Shown: in pieces, positions 38,011 through 47,612 of the stretch
Position numbering within the stretch: the first letter of the stretch is position 1
Layout: every line of letters begins with the position of its first letter
Source: Prochlorococcus marinus
Lineage (GTDB): Bacteria; Cyanobacteriota; Cyanobacteriia; PCC-6307; Cyanobiaceae
Length of the DNA: 64,000 bases
NCBI RefSeq assembly: GCF_001180305.1
Contig: NZ_CVSX01000069.1
Location: 1-64,000 of the forward strand
Reading direction: 5' to 3'
The notes under the pieces: generated by a model
The model's input: the letters and a program-made list of their open reading frames with translations, nothing else
Databases searched by the model: none
What the model was told of the DNA's origin: nothing
Made by a program: the position numbers and the translations under genes

Positions 38011-39360
38011 TTAAAAATTATTTTTATTTTCAAAAACTTTCCAAACATTAACCAGTGAATCTTTAGTGCCAATGTTTCCAGGATGAGTAACAATAGGAAG
38101 TTTCTCGCCGTTTTTTAGGTTGTAAGTCACAACTGAAATGCCTGTTAAAATCTGTCCTTCAAGATAAACATAATCTGCATTAAGTCCATTACTAAGAATT
38201 AAATTTGTTGTTATTCCACCTTTTGAAATCAAATATCCTATTTCATACTTCAAATCTGCGACTAATTCAGCAATAAAACAAGCAAGTAAATTATAAAAAT
38301 TAAATAATTCAGAAGAATCTAAGGACATAAATTTTCTTGAAGTAAACAAAACAGGAGTTTTTCCTTTCGCAAAAGAAAATCTAATTTCTTTCAAAAATTT
38401 ATTTTTAAACAAATTCCTTCGCTTCTGGTTATTATTTGATGAAATAATTTTAAAGAATTCAAAAACATCTAATTCAACTGGATTGCAATTACTTATCTTT
38501 AACAAATTTTTCAATTGTATTGTTGAAAGTTCCACATAAGATCCAACTATTATCAGTCCTGGGAGAAAAATCTTTTCTTTATTTTTTTTTCTTAAATTAG
38601 AGAAAAATATTTCACTCTGAGAGACACTTTTTTTCTCAGAAATTGAACTTATAAAACTTGCTGCAGTTCGAAAAAGAAATTTTTTGTGTTTAATTAATTT
38701 TTTAATTACTAAAGAAAATTTTTTTAATTGAGAATAATTTTCCACATCTACAATTACATGTTTATTATTCTTCAAGTTCTTTAGTGTTTTAAAAACAATA
38801 TTATTTTCTTCATCATTTAGGATTTCGATATCTGACAATAAAAGATTTTGAATATCTTCAAAATTTATTTGAGATTTACTCTGCTGAAGTAAAAGATTCT
38901 TGACATTACTTGTCTCATATCCAAAAATTTTATCTGTTGCAAAAATTGTTTGACTAATAGGGGTTTTATCAACAAAATGAGATCCATTAATTGTGAATCT
39001 TTTACCCTCTATAAAAGCTGGAATATGAAAAGTAGCATCAAAAGGACCTAAGCAACTATTAAGAGTAATTGGCTCTAAAAAGTTATGTCCTCGAAGAGTA
39101 GAGTCTCCTCTGCTTATAAAAATAATTGCTTCTTCATAGGCTAGAGAAGCAATTACAGTCTTAAGATTTTTGCAAATTTCCTCTATTGTTAATTTCGCAT
39201 CATTTTCAGGTAGTGACCTTGTATTAGCCAAAATAAAAAATAAATTAGATTTAGATTCAAAACCTTTGACTAAAGTTGCGCAGTCCCACTTAAGAAGTAA
39301 TAAGCAATCATGGACAGTTTGAGAGCCTGTTGGGTCATCATCTATAACAACAAATTTCAT
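38011..39360 (-). CDS. Four-carbon acid sugar kinase family protein (DUF1537)
   Basis: 449 residues with the family opening VIDDDPTGSQTVHDC and an ARTRSLP-like NTRSLPENDA. The next landmarks are SRGDSTLRGH, the DATFHIPAF stretch, and the C-terminal nucleotide-binding part with LISKGGITTN and LPIVTHPGNIGTKDSLV. Characterised members phosphorylate four-carbon sugar acids such as erythronate; the cyanobacterial substrate is not known. Last of four leftward genes after an antiporter, a hydrolase and a mutarotase. Confidence 0.85.
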   Translation of the reverse strand: MKFVVIDDDPTGSQTVHDCLLLLKWDCATLVKGFESKSNLFFILANTRSLPENDAKLTIEEICKNLKTVIASLAYEEAIIFISRGDSTLRGHNFLEPITLNSCLGPFDATFHIPAFIEGKRFTINGSHFVDKTPISQTIFATDKIFGYETSNVKNLLLQQSKSQINFEDIQNLLLSDIEILNDEENNIVFKTLKNLKNNKHVIVDVENYSQLKKFSLVIKKLIKHKKFLFRTAASFISSISEKKSVSQSEIFFSNLRKKNKEKIFLPGLIIVGSYVELSTIQLKNLLKISNCNPVELDVFEFFKIISSNNNQKRRNLFKNKFLKEIRFSFAKGKTPVLFTSRKFMSLDSSELFNFYNLLACFIAELVADLKYEIGYLISKGGITTNLILSNGLNADYVYLEGQILTGISVVTYNLKNGEKLPIVTHPGNIGTKDSLVNVWKVFENKNNF

Positions 39361-39373
39361 AAGTATTACATAA

Positions 39374-40228
39374 TTAATTAAGAGATTTTACTTGTATTGA
39401 AGCATCAAATTTTTGACTATCATTTGGAGGAATAATAATATTTCTGAATCCATCAACGAGAGAATTGCGGGGACTAGTCCAAGGTTCGAGACATATCATT
39501 TTTCTTGGAGGATCACTCCAAATAACTCTTAGGTCAAAAGGATATTGATGATTTAATGTTATCTGTCTTTTGAAAATTTTATCTAGAAAGATACTTCTAC
39601 CAGAAGTATACATAAGTAGATCAACTCCTAAATTAATATTGTTTAATTCATCCAAAGTATTACTTATGATGTTATTTTTTTGATTTTGGCAATTAAGTGG
39701 ATTTTCAATAAAAACTAAATTTTGAAAATCTGAAATATTAAAATAAGGATGTAATCCAAAATTTACAGGCATAGCAAAGCCTGTTTTGTTATTAATCTTA
39801 ATTACAAATTCTAAACAATTAATCTTTAAGGTGACTTCTATTCTTAGTTCGAAATCAAAAGGATAATATTTTTTGGTTTTTTTAGATGCATTTAAGAATA
39901 AGCATAAAATTTTTTCATCTTCATTAAAGGAGTAATGCCATTGCAAATTCCTAGCGAAACCATGTTGTGGTAATTGCAAATAACCATCTCCAAATACTGA
40001 ACTAGAGGTATTCAGATTTCCACATATTGGAAACAAGACTGGAATGCCTCCCCTAATACTTTTTGTCTTGTCCATAAATCTTTGTTCATCTAAATAAAGT
40101 ATTTCATTACCATCCGAAACCCAATTTGTAATAACGCCTCCTCTTTCAGGACAAAATTTAATGTAGTTTTTTTTATCTAATTGAAAAACAAAAATTCCTT
40201 GGTCTTTATTAGATAATTCAAGTTTCAC
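39374..40228 (-). CDS. Aldose-1-epimerase-like (hexose-phosphate mutarotase) protein
   Basis: 284 residues of the galactose-mutarotase fold. The segment RGGIPVLFPICGN resembles the YeaD-type glucose-6-phosphate 1-epimerase branch, with a later LHPYFNI containing the catalytic-type His, and CLEPWTSPRNSL near the end with the Glu base. Likely balances alpha and beta anomers of a sugar phosphate, which would suit a neighbourhood containing a sugar kinase and, across a divergent gap, glycogen phosphorylase. Substrate is inferred. Confidence 0.78.
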   Translation of the reverse strand: MKLELSNKDQGIFVFQLDKKNYIKFCPERGGVITNWVSDGNEILYLDEQRFMDKTKSIRGGIPVLFPICGNLNTSSSVFGDGYLQLPQHGFARNLQWHYSFNEDEKILCLFLNASKKTKKYYPFDFELRIEVTLKINCLEFVIKINNKTGFAMPVNFGLHPYFNISDFQNLVFIENPLNCQNQKNNIISNTLDELNNINLGVDLLMYTSGRSIFLDKIFKRQITLNHQYPFDLRVIWSDPPRKMICLEPWTSPRNSLVDGFRNIIIPPNDSQKFDASIQVKSLN

Positions 40229-40237
40229 AATTTTTAC

Positions 40238-41137
40238 TTAAAGAGAATCAACCCAATCCAAAATATGTTGATTAACTAACTCAGGTATTTCATCATGAGG
40301 ACAATGTCCTGCATCAAGAATAATTTCTTTTGTATTCTTTGGTGTAAATTTTTTATATAAATTTCTTTTTTTTGGAGTGTTCATCCATGGATCTTTCCCT
40401 CCCCAAAGAAGTAATAATGGTGAATTTAGTTTTGCGAATAACTTATCCAATGGTAATCCCTGAGGACCTGATGGATTAAATACACTTCTAAAAACATTAA
40501 AAGCTCCGAAATCTAGCGAAGGCTTCCTTATTGACTCAACTAAAAAATCATCGACATTTTTTTTGTCAACATAAACTTGATTCAAAGTTTTTTTAATATT
40601 TTTTGGATTTCTCATATTCTCAAAAATCAAACGTTGAAGAACAATATTTTTCAAAAATATGCCAGCAACTGTTTCAATTGAAGTTTGCAACATATTCTTT
40701 TTGATAGTTTTTTCCTCACTAAAATATCCAGCAGCGTTAAGTAATATCACTCCTGCATTTAGCTCATTTAATTCTGCACCAGCTGCTAGTGCTGCATAAC
40801 CACCTAAAGAATTTCCAACAACAATTGTAGGTTTTTTTATTTTCTCTTTTACATAAGCAATAACCTGATCTTTCCATAAAGATCCTGAGTATTCAACGTC
40901 TTGAGGCTTAGGACTTTTTCCAAAACCAAGTAAATCCATAGCATGAACTTCGTATTTTGTACTCAAAACAGGGATATTAAATCTCCAATGATCCGTAGAA
41001 GCACCAAAACCATGAATTAATAAAATTGCGTATTCTTTTGATGTTTGTTCAGGATTAGCTGAAACAGTATGTATTGGGTAATTTAAAAAATTCCAGTCAT
41101 AATTTACATCACTATCTATAAGAGCTGATTTTTCCAT
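40238..41137 (-). CDS. Alpha/beta-fold hydrolase
   Basis: 299 residues with oxyanion loop LIHGFGASTDHW, nucleophile elbow GNSLGG, acid in GGKDPW and catalytic His in DAGHCPHDE, so the triad is intact. Cyanobacterial relatives include possible chlorophyll-related or lipid esterases, but the substrate cannot be told. It lies 10 bases upstream of the mutarotase gene and 44 bases after the antiporter. Confidence 0.85.
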   Translation of the reverse strand: MEKSALIDSDVNYDWNFLNYPIHTVSANPEQTSKEYAILLIHGFGASTDHWRFNIPVLSTKYEVHAMDLLGFGKSPKPQDVEYSGSLWKDQVIAYVKEKIKKPTIVVGNSLGGYAALAAGAELNELNAGVILLNAAGYFSEEKTIKKNMLQTSIETVAGIFLKNIVLQRLIFENMRNPKNIKKTLNQVYVDKKNVDDFLVESIRKPSLDFGAFNVFRSVFNPSGPQGLPLDKLFAKLNSPLLLLWGGKDPWMNTPKKRNLYKKFTPKNTKEIILDAGHCPHDEIPELVNQHILDWVDSL

Positions 41138-41181
41138 TTATTGAAAATCTTTTATTTTTTTGATTCTAATAAACTTATTTC

Positions 41182-42549
41182 CTAAAGAAGACCCACAGGA
41201 TCAGCTGCAACATCATCTGAAATTTTATTGCCATCATTTGGGGGCTTATCTTTTAAAACAATTCTTAAGAGAACAGGTGCAAGAAATGTAGTTCCTATAA
41301 CCATTAATAAAATAGCTGCTTCAAGAGAAGGAGTTAATAACTTAGCGCTTGTCCCTAGCCCAAGGAAAATTAAACCAACCTCTCCTCTAGGCATCATACC
41401 CAAACCTACAACTAATCTATTTGTAGGTTTATCACTCGAAAATACCCATCCGGCAGCAATTTTTCCAATAATTGCAACGACTAATAAAAATCCTGCAACT
41501 ACAAGAGCTGATCTACTTGTTGGATCAAGTGGATTGATAACTGATAAATCCATTCCAGCTCCAACTAATACAAAGAAAATAGTCGCAAATAAGGAAACTA
41601 AAGGTAATACAGATTGTTGTATTGCATGATTATTTTTAGAACTACTAAGAATCAATCCTGCTGCAAAAGCACCTAAAGCTGCTTCTAATCCAATAGCTGT
41701 TGCGACAAAACAACATAAAACGAGTATCACAAAGGATGCCACAACTACAGCTCCAGGAGCTTTCAATCTATCTAACAACCAATCAAATCCTGGTGCTGCT
41801 GTTCGACTTAATGCAATAGCAGCAATAACAAAAACTACAGCTGCGGCTACTAATTTAACAATTGGAGCAATTTCTAAAGAACCTCCTGCAGCAAGAGCCA
41901 CAACTACAGCTAGAATTACAATTCCCAAAATATCGTCTAGCACTGCTGCACCAATAACAATCTGTCCTTCTCTAGTTTTCAAATATCCTAATTCTCCAAA
42001 AACACTTGCAGTAATTCCTATACTTGTGGCTGTCATAGATGCTCCAGCAAAAACTGCTGGAATTAGATCTACTTGGAAAATAAACATTAATCCGAGAGTT
42101 CCAAAGGCAAAGGGCAAAATTACCCCAGCCATAGCAACAGTAAAAGCCTGGGCACCAACAGCTACCAATTCTTCTAACTCACTTTCTAATCCTGTTAAAA
42201 ATAAAAGTGCATATAAACCAAGTGTTGCTACTGCTTGGAGGGATGGAAAGCTTTCAAAATAAACATCAGGCACTGCTTCTGGAGGAATTGAAGCTAATGA
42301 ACTAATCACATTTACTAGTCCCTCATTTAGTTCAGTTCCAGCTGAGGGTGGTATCAATAAATGGAATCCTGATGCTCCTATTACCACCCCTGCAAGAAGC
42401 TCACCAACAATCGTAGGTAAACTTAGTCTGACTAATACTTCTGCTAATGCTCTTGCGGCTAAAAAGATTAATAGAAATCTTATAACTCCAATCAACGTTT
42501 CAGCAACTTCTAAATCATGCGCACTTAATTCAGCAATTAAAGAGTACAT
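41182..42549 (-). CDS. Cation:proton antiporter (CPA2/KefB-NhaS type)
   Basis: A 455-residue membrane protein with about 12-13 hydrophobic spans. The ion-path residues include the DD-like pair in AAVLDDILGIVIL, and the region TLGLYALLFLTGLESELEEL and GLGMMPRGEVGLIFLG are typical of Na+/H+ exchangers such as NhaS3. A short polar tail follows. It likely exports Na+ or K+ for H+. No TrkA domain is attached. A hairpin sits 15 bases before its ATG. Confidence 0.88.
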   Translation of the reverse strand: MYSLIAELSAHDLEVAETLIGVIRFLLIFLAARALAEVLVRLSLPTIVGELLAGVVIGASGFHLLIPPSAGTELNEGLVNVISSLASIPPEAVPDVYFESFPSLQAVATLGLYALLFLTGLESELEELVAVGAQAFTVAMAGVILPFAFGTLGLMFIFQVDLIPAVFAGASMTATSIGITASVFGELGYLKTREGQIVIGAAVLDDILGIVILAVVVALAAGGSLEIAPIVKLVAAAVVFVIAAIALSRTAAPGFDWLLDRLKAPGAVVVASFVILVLCCFVATAIGLEAALGAFAAGLILSSSKNNHAIQQSVLPLVSLFATIFFVLVGAGMDLSVINPLDPTSRSALVVAGFLLVVAIIGKIAAGWVFSSDKPTNRLVVGLGMMPRGEVGLIFLGLGTSAKLLTPSLEAAILLMVIGTTFLAPVLLRIVLKDKPPNDGNKISDDVAADPVGLL

Positions 42550-42563
42550 TTAAGTGTAAAAAA

Positions 42564-42594
42564 AATAAACTATCTAATTGGAAGATAGTTTATT
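42564..42594. promoter_or_regulatory. Perfect 12-bp inverted repeat upstream of the antiporter
   Basis: AATAAACTATCT and AGATAGTTTATT form a 12-bp stem with a 7-base loop AATTGGA. It lies between divergent genes (antiporter and glgP), so a terminator is unlikely. It would fall in the antiporter 5' UTR, or serve as a dyad protein-binding site. Confidence 0.5.
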
Positions 42595-42701
42595 GAGGGC
42601 CCACTTTAAGAAATATGTAAGAAAAAAGCAAAAATACTCAACAAGTGTGGATCTGAAGTTACAACAAAGAAATTATCAAAAAAATAGCTATTGTCTGTTA
42701 T

Positions 42702-45248
42702 ATGGCTAATCCAATGAATTCCAACGAACCCTTCGATCTACGCTTGCCTACTCCAGGGTGCTACTTAGATCCTGAGAAAGCTGGTATGGATTCTGATGCT
42801 GTTTTTCAAGGAATGACGGCCCACCTTTTCTATACACTGGGAAAATTAGCTACTTCTGCAAGTCCTCACGACTTGTACATGGCTTTAAGTTATGCAGTCA
42901 AAGATAGGCTAATGACAAGATATTTAGCCAGCCAAGAGATTATCAGAAAAAAACCACAAAAAACTGTAGCTTACTTATCAGCAGAATTTTTAATAGGTCC
43001 TCAATTAAGTAATAACCTCCTTAATCTTGGAATAACTCAAGAAGCAGAAGATGCTTTAAAAAGATTTGGCATTGAATCATTGTCAACAATTCTTGAAGTT
43101 GAAGAGGAACCTGGATTAGGTAATGGAGGACTTGGCAGATTAGCAGCGTGTTATATGGAATCGTTAGCATCTTTACAAGTTCCAGCAGTTGGTTATGGTA
43201 TTCGCTACGAATTTGGAATATTCAATCAGTTAATTAGAGATGGGTGGCAAGTTGAAGTTACTGATAAATGGCTTAAAGGAGGATGGCCATGGGAACTTCC
43301 ACAACCTGATGAATCATGTTTTGTTGGTTTTGGAGGAAGAACTGAAAGTTATAGAGATGATAAAGGTAAATATAGATCAAGATGGATTCCATCGGAACAT
43401 GCTATTGGAGTTCCCCACGATGTTCCAGTCCTAGGGTACAGAGTAAATACATGTGACAGATTAAGATTATGGAGAGCTGACGCAACAGAAAGTTTTGACT
43501 TTTATGCCTTCAATATTGGTGATTATTATGGTGCAGTAGAAGAAAAAGTTGCATCTGAAACTCTTTCAAAAGTTCTATATCCTAATGATGGAACTGATGA
43601 AGGTAGAAGATTAAGACTCAAACAACAACACTTTTTCGTAAGTTGCTCTCTTCAGGACATGTTGAGAAGCCTTGAAAAAAGATCAATACCAATAACAGAA
43701 TTTCCTAAACATTGGACTGTCCAATTGAATGATACTCATCCTGCAATTGCAGTCGCAGAACTAATGAGACTACTCATTGATCAGCATCAAATAGGTTGGG
43801 ACAAAGCTTGGAGCATAACAACCTCATCAGTTGCTTACACAAACCATACTCTACTTCCAGAAGCTTTAGAAAAGTGGGATTTAGGATTATTTAGTGATCT
43901 TCTTCCTCGACATCTTGAAATTATTTATGAAATTAATTGGCGATTTTTACAACAATTAAGACTACGTTATCCAGGTGATGACAAAATTCTTCAAACACTA
44001 TCAATAATTGATGAAGAAGGCTCCAAATCAGTAAGAATGGCGCACTTGGCCACAATTGGAGCACACCACATTAATGGGGTTGCAGCTCTACACTCAGATT
44101 TAATTAAAAGGCAGCTTCTTCCTGAATTTGCAAAACTATGGCCTGAAAAATTTACAAATGTTACAAACGGAGTCACTCCAAGAAGATGGGTTGCTCTTTC
44201 AAATCCATCTTTATCACAACTTTTAGAAAAAGAAGTCGGTCCTGATTGGATAACCAATATGGAACTTTTGAAAAAGTTAGAGGGGAAAAAAGATGACGCC
44301 AATTTTTTAGAAAAATTTGAGGAAACTAAATTAAACGGTAAAAGAAAACTATCTAATTTTATTCATTCAAAAACAGGCATTCTTGTAGATCCATCGAGTT
44401 TATTTGATGTTCAAGTAAAAAGAATTCATCAATATAAAAGGCAACATTTAAATGCCTTACAAATAATCGCTCAATACCTAAGAATTAAAAATGGTTCAAA
44501 CAAATATGAAGTGCCAAGAACAATAATATTTGGAGGAAAAGCTGCACCGGGTTATTTTATGGCAAAACTAATGATTCGATTTATTAATGGTATTGCAGAT
44601 GTAGTTAATTCTGATCCGGATATGGATGGTCTTTTGAGGGTTGTTTTTTTGCCAGACTATAATGTAAAGCTCGGTGAGATAGTTTATCCAGCTACCGATC
44701 TATCTGAGCAAATTTCAACTGCTGGAAAAGAAGCATCAGGTACTGGAAATATGAAGTTTGCCATGAATGGTGCATTAACTATTGGAACCTTAGATGGAGC
44801 TAATGTTGAATTAAGAGATCTCGTTCAGAAAGAAAATTTCTTTCTTTTTGGAAAAACTGAAAGTGAAATTATGGATTTAAAAAATAATAATTACTCGCCC
44901 CAAACTTTTATTGATGAGTGTTCTGAACTAAAAGAGGTGATACGTTTAATTGAAATTGGACACTTTAGTAATGGGGACAAAGAGTTATTTAGACCTCTAT
45001 TAAATAGTTTGACTGGGCATGATCCATTCTTTGTTATGGCTGACTTTGAGGAATACCTTAATAAACAAGATGAAGTGAGTAAATGCTGGAATGATAGAAA
45101 ATCTTGGAATAAAATGGCTTTACTAAATACTGCAAGATCAGGATATTTTTCATCAGATAGATCTATTAGAGAGTACTGCAAAACAATTTGGAAAGTTTCT
45201 CCGATGCCAGTAGAAATTACTTGCGATGTCGAAGAATTAACTAACTAA
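42702..45248 (+). CDS. glgP: Glycogen/alpha-glucan phosphorylase
   Basis: Phosphorolyses glycogen to glucose-1-phosphate. 848 residues, family GT35. The PLP site is KEASGTGNMKFAMNG with the lysine, followed by GTLDGANVEL. Also seen are the glucan and phosphate site KRIHQYKRQ and the N-terminal YLSAEFLIGPQLSNN, GNGGLGRLA, and NDTHPAI. Essential in dark carbon use. Its 3' end overlaps the converging hypothetical gene by 8 bases. Confidence 0.97.
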   Translation: MANPMNSNEPFDLRLPTPGCYLDPEKAGMDSDAVFQGMTAHLFYTLGKLATSASPHDLYMALSYAVKDRLMTRYLASQEIIRKKPQKTVAYLSAEFLIGPQLSNNLLNLGITQEAEDALKRFGIESLSTILEVEEEPGLGNGGLGRLAACYMESLASLQVPAVGYGIRYEFGIFNQLIRDGWQVEVTDKWLKGGWPWELPQPDESCFVGFGGRTESYRDDKGKYRSRWIPSEHAIGVPHDVPVLGYRVNTCDRLRLWRADATESFDFYAFNIGDYYGAVEEKVASETLSKVLYPNDGTDEGRRLRLKQQHFFVSCSLQDMLRSLEKRSIPITEFPKHWTVQLNDTHPAIAVAELMRLLIDQHQIGWDKAWSITTSSVAYTNHTLLPEALEKWDLGLFSDLLPRHLEIIYEINWRFLQQLRLRYPGDDKILQTLSIIDEEGSKSVRMAHLATIGAHHINGVAALHSDLIKRQLLPEFAKLWPEKFTNVTNGVTPRRWVALSNPSLSQLLEKEVGPDWITNMELLKKLEGKKDDANFLEKFEETKLNGKRKLSNFIHSKTGILVDPSSLFDVQVKRIHQYKRQHLNALQIIAQYLRIKNGSNKYEVPRTIIFGGKAAPGYFMAKLMIRFINGIADVVNSDPDMDGLLRVVFLPDYNVKLGEIVYPATDLSEQISTAGKEASGTGNMKFAMNGALTIGTLDGANVELRDLVQKENFFLFGKTESEIMDLKNNNYSPQTFIDECSELKEVIRLIEIGHFSNGDKELFRPLLNSLTGHDPFFVMADFEEYLNKQDEVSKCWNDRKSWNKMALLNTARSGYFSSDRSIREYCKTIWKVSPMPVEITCDVEELTN

Positions 45249-45696
45249 TATTTTCTTTATCAGGAAAATCTGGAGTTTGATGAAATAATCTATTCAAAAT
45301 TAATCTATCAAGATTTAATGGATCTGGAGCTAATTCATTTGAAATTTCTTTAAATTTTGATTCAATATTGTTAGAGATTTGAGTATCAAAAATTCTTTCC
45401 ATTAGTGCTTCAATTGAATATAAATAAGCATTGACACTCTCAAGTTCATCTAAAGCTTCAGTAATTTCTATATCAGAAATATGTTTTTCATCTTGACTTA
45501 TATCTTCACGTGATTCACTATCAGATAACTGTTTTTGCAATTCATTAGTGACCTTACTACAAAGAGTTCTGAAAGATTGAATTGAAGCCCAATTTAATTC
45601 TTGTTGTTGCTTAAACGTTGGAAATTCTCTAATCAGACGATCGTGCTCTTTATAAAATCTCTGACAATCAGAGCATTGACATGGTTCTTCAGCCAA
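45241..45696 (-). CDS. Hypothetical protein with N-terminal Cys cluster, 151 aa
   Basis: Not recognised. The opening CQCSDCQRFYKEHDRL has three Cys in six residues (C6, C8, C11), suggesting a metal site. The rest is helical and acidic, with likely coiled-coil (FRTLCSKVTNELQKQLSDSES). 3' end overlaps glgP by 8 bases on the opposite strand, so antisense overlap is built in. A second small hypothetical gene lies 32 bases upstream on the same strand. Confidence 0.62.
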   Translation of the reverse strand: MAEEPCQCSDCQRFYKEHDRLIREFPTFKQQQELNWASIQSFRTLCSKVTNELQKQLSDSESREDISQDEKHISDIEITEALDELESVNAYLYSIEALMERIFDTQISNNIESKFKEISNELAPDPLNLDRLILNRLFHQTPDFPDKENIS

Positions 45697-45728
45697 AAAA
45701 TAAATAAAACTCTCTTTATATCATCTCA

Positions 45729-46061
45729 CTATTTGGGCAAAATTGTTGGACCATCCAATAATTCGTCATTTTCATCAAGTGAATCTGGATTATCCGGTAA
45801 AGGTATCTCAATACTAGTTACTAGGTTGATGACATCTCTTAATCTCATAGAATCAGCAAACCAACCCATTGCTTGTTCAGCATCCCCTCTTTTTTCAGCA
45901 TCATTTGCTTGGTCTTCATGAGCTTCTGCCAATAAAGCAAGCCAACATAAGCATCTTGCTTGAACTATTGAAAGATCTAAATCATTAGGTTGAGATTTAG
46001 AAATACGTTCGTGCTCTTGTTGAACTAGAAGTTTTAAACGCATATCATGCAACTTAGCCAT
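45729..46061 (-). CDS. Hypothetical protein, 110 aa
   Basis: Not recognised. It is soluble, mostly helical and acidic. A TPR-like pair of helices (CLCWLALLAEAHEDQANDAE then GDAEQAMGWFADSMRLRDV) suggests a single protein-interaction repeat. Pro/Asp/Leu-rich tail. It may form a two-gene unit with the Cys-cluster gene downstream. tRNA-Arg(CCT) lies upstream on the same strand. Confidence 0.6.
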   Translation of the reverse strand: MAKLHDMRLKLLVQQEHERISKSQPNDLDLSIVQARCLCWLALLAEAHEDQANDAEKRGDAEQAMGWFADSMRLRDVINLVTSIEIPLPDNPDSLDENDELLDGPTILPK

Positions 46062-46139
46062 AAAAGATTTATTACTAATTATACGCTAGCTACAGAGTAG
46101 CATATTTGCACACATACTACATATAGTTTATTACTTTAA

Positions 46140-46213
46140 CGGGACTGGCGGGAGTCGAACCCACGGCCTACGGTTTAGGAAACCGTTGCTCTATCCAGCT
46201 GAGCTACAGCCCC
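46140..46213 (-). tRNA. trnR: tRNA-Arg (anticodon CCU)
   Basis: On the minus strand acceptor GGGGCTG pairs with CAGTCCC (one G-U), with discriminator G. D-arm is AGCTCAGCTGGATAGAGC, the anticodon loop TTCCTAA gives CCT, and the T-arm is GTGGGTTCGACTCCCGC. CCA is not encoded. It is divergent from rnpB with about 40 bases between. Confidence 0.97.
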
Positions 46214-46252
46214 AATAGATGCTTTTTGGAGTAATTAGCACTATGCTAGATG

Positions 46253-46625
46253 AAAGCAGGAGAGGCAATCGCAAAAAAGTTTTATTTTGGAAACAAAATA
46301 AAACTTTTTTGAGGAAAGTCCGGGCTCCCATATGGTCAGGCTTGCTGGGTAATTCCCAGTGCGGGTAACCGTGAGGATAGTGCCACAGAAACATACCGCC
46401 TAATACTTATGTATGGCAAGGGTGCAAGGGTGCGGTAAGAGCGCACCAGCAACATTGAGAAGTGTTGGCTAGGTAAACCCCGGCTGGGAGCAAGGCTAAG
46501 TGGATTTATGACCATTGCACAATCTACTTTTAAGCGCCGCTTGAGACTGTGAAGTAATTCCAGCCCTAGATAGATGATTGCCCATCTTAGTTAAGATGAA
46601 CAGAACCCGGCTTATGACCTGCTTT
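46253..46625 (+). ncRNA. rnpB: RNase P RNA
   Basis: The catalytic RNA that trims tRNA 5' ends. Conserved cores are present: GAGGAAAGTCCGGGCT (CR-I), CACAGAAACATACCGCC (CR-II/III), AGGTAAACCCC (CR-IV) and ACAGAACCCGGCTTATG near the 3' end (CR-V). Helix P1 is AAAGCAGG with CCTGCTTT, which sets both ends. The P3 hairpin is exceptionally long and regular: 18 bp (46272-46289 with 46294-46311) capped by GAAA. The 3' end runs into a T tract. RNase III gene rnc starts 23 bases later. Confidence 0.96.
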
Positions 46626-46648
46626 TTTAATGTAAGTATTTCATTAAT

Positions 46649-47398
46649 ATGGCAAACATAATTGATCAAAAAAGAATTGATCAAATAATTAATTTCTTAA
46701 ATTCTCTAAAAATTAATTCGGAAAGATTTAATAAATTAATAAATTCAAAAGATATATTTACTATAAAAATTTTTCACGAAGCACTAATGCACTCTTCAAG
46801 TAAAAATTTGATGAATTACGAAAAGTTAGAATTCTTTGGAGATGCTGTACTAAGATTAGCCGCAACAAATTTTATCGATCAAAAATATGCAAATATGTGC
46901 GTAGGAGATAGATCAAAACTTAGATCTGAAATAGTAAGTGATGAATGGCTCAATCAAATAGGTAAAAAAATTGATATTGAATCTATGATCATAAAGGGAC
47001 CCGAAGCTATTGGTGATAAAAATTCAGGGGATACTATCATTGCAGAAGCTACTGAAGCTTTAATTGGCGCAATATATAAATGCTTCAATTCAATAATGGA
47101 AGTGAATCTATGGTTAGATAAATTTTGGGAACAAGATTCAGAAGAATTTTTGAAGACACCCTACAAATTTAATGCAAAAACTTCATTACAGGAGTGGTGT
47201 CAAAGTAAAGGAATTGATTTGCCAGTATACAAAATTATTGAAATATCAAAATCTCATGGAGATCCCAAAAGATTCTTTTGTGAAATTTATATCGACGGAA
47301 CCAAAGAAGCTAAGGCTTTTGGTCAATCCCATAAAAAAGCAGAAAAAACTGCAGCAGGTCTAGCAATAGAAAAATTTATTGAAGAAGGTAAAATGTAA
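46649..47398 (+). CDS. rnc: Ribonuclease III
   Basis: A dsRNA endonuclease acting in rRNA maturation and antisense decay. 249 residues. The signature NYEKLEFFGDAVLRL includes the catalytic Glu and Asp, a second acidic set is in AEATEALIGAIY, and a C-terminal dsRNA-binding domain (about 175-247) ends in the AFGQSHKKAEKTAAGLAI helix. It converges on ndhS with 3 bases between stops. The close rnpB-rnc order groups two RNA-processing functions. Confidence 0.95.
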   Translation: MANIIDQKRIDQIINFLNSLKINSERFNKLINSKDIFTIKIFHEALMHSSSKNLMNYEKLEFFGDAVLRLAATNFIDQKYANMCVGDRSKLRSEIVSDEWLNQIGKKIDIESMIIKGPEAIGDKNSGDTIIAEATEALIGAIYKCFNSIMEVNLWLDKFWEQDSEEFLKTPYKFNAKTSLQEWCQSKGIDLPVYKIIEISKSHGDPKRFFCEIYIDGTKEAKAFGQSHKKAEKTAAGLAIEKFIEEGKM

Positions 47399-47401
47399 TT
47401 T

Positions 47402-47587
47402 TTAAACTAATTCCAAATTAGCTAATTGAAAAGTTATGAGTTTATCCCAATTACCACCTTCAAATAAAACAGCCGCATTCTTTTTTGTGACTCTTTGTAC
47501 AAATCCTTTATATCCCCTATAAATAGAATTAACATCTTTAACAATTACTTGAGATCCAGGGAGTATTGGTTTGCTTGAAATTTCCAT
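47402..47587 (-). CDS. ndhS: NAD(P)H-quinone oxidoreductase subunit S (NdhS/CRR31)
   Basis: 61 residues with the SH3-like fold of NdhS: LPGSQVIVKDV, GFVQRVTKKNAAVLFEGGNWDKLITF. NdhS is the ferredoxin-docking subunit of photosynthetic NDH-1. The start at 47587 (MEISSKP) is chosen since a further 14 residues upstream (to 47629) overlap rimM on the other strand and are not family-like. The family is small and easily missed by gene callers. Confidence 0.85.
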   Translation of the reverse strand: MEISSKPILPGSQVIVKDVNSIYRGYKGFVQRVTKKNAAVLFEGGNWDKLITFQLANLELV

Positions 47588-47612
47588 AAAAATAATACTA
47601 TAAATCCATTTT

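Noticed and set aside
41228..41629. Rightward frame inside the antiporter gene
   Set aside because: It is a shadow of the antiporter on the other strand, with biased composition and no start context.
46191..46394. Leftward reading frame across tRNA-Arg and rnpB
   Set aside because: It is the antisense of two RNA genes and has no family resemblance.
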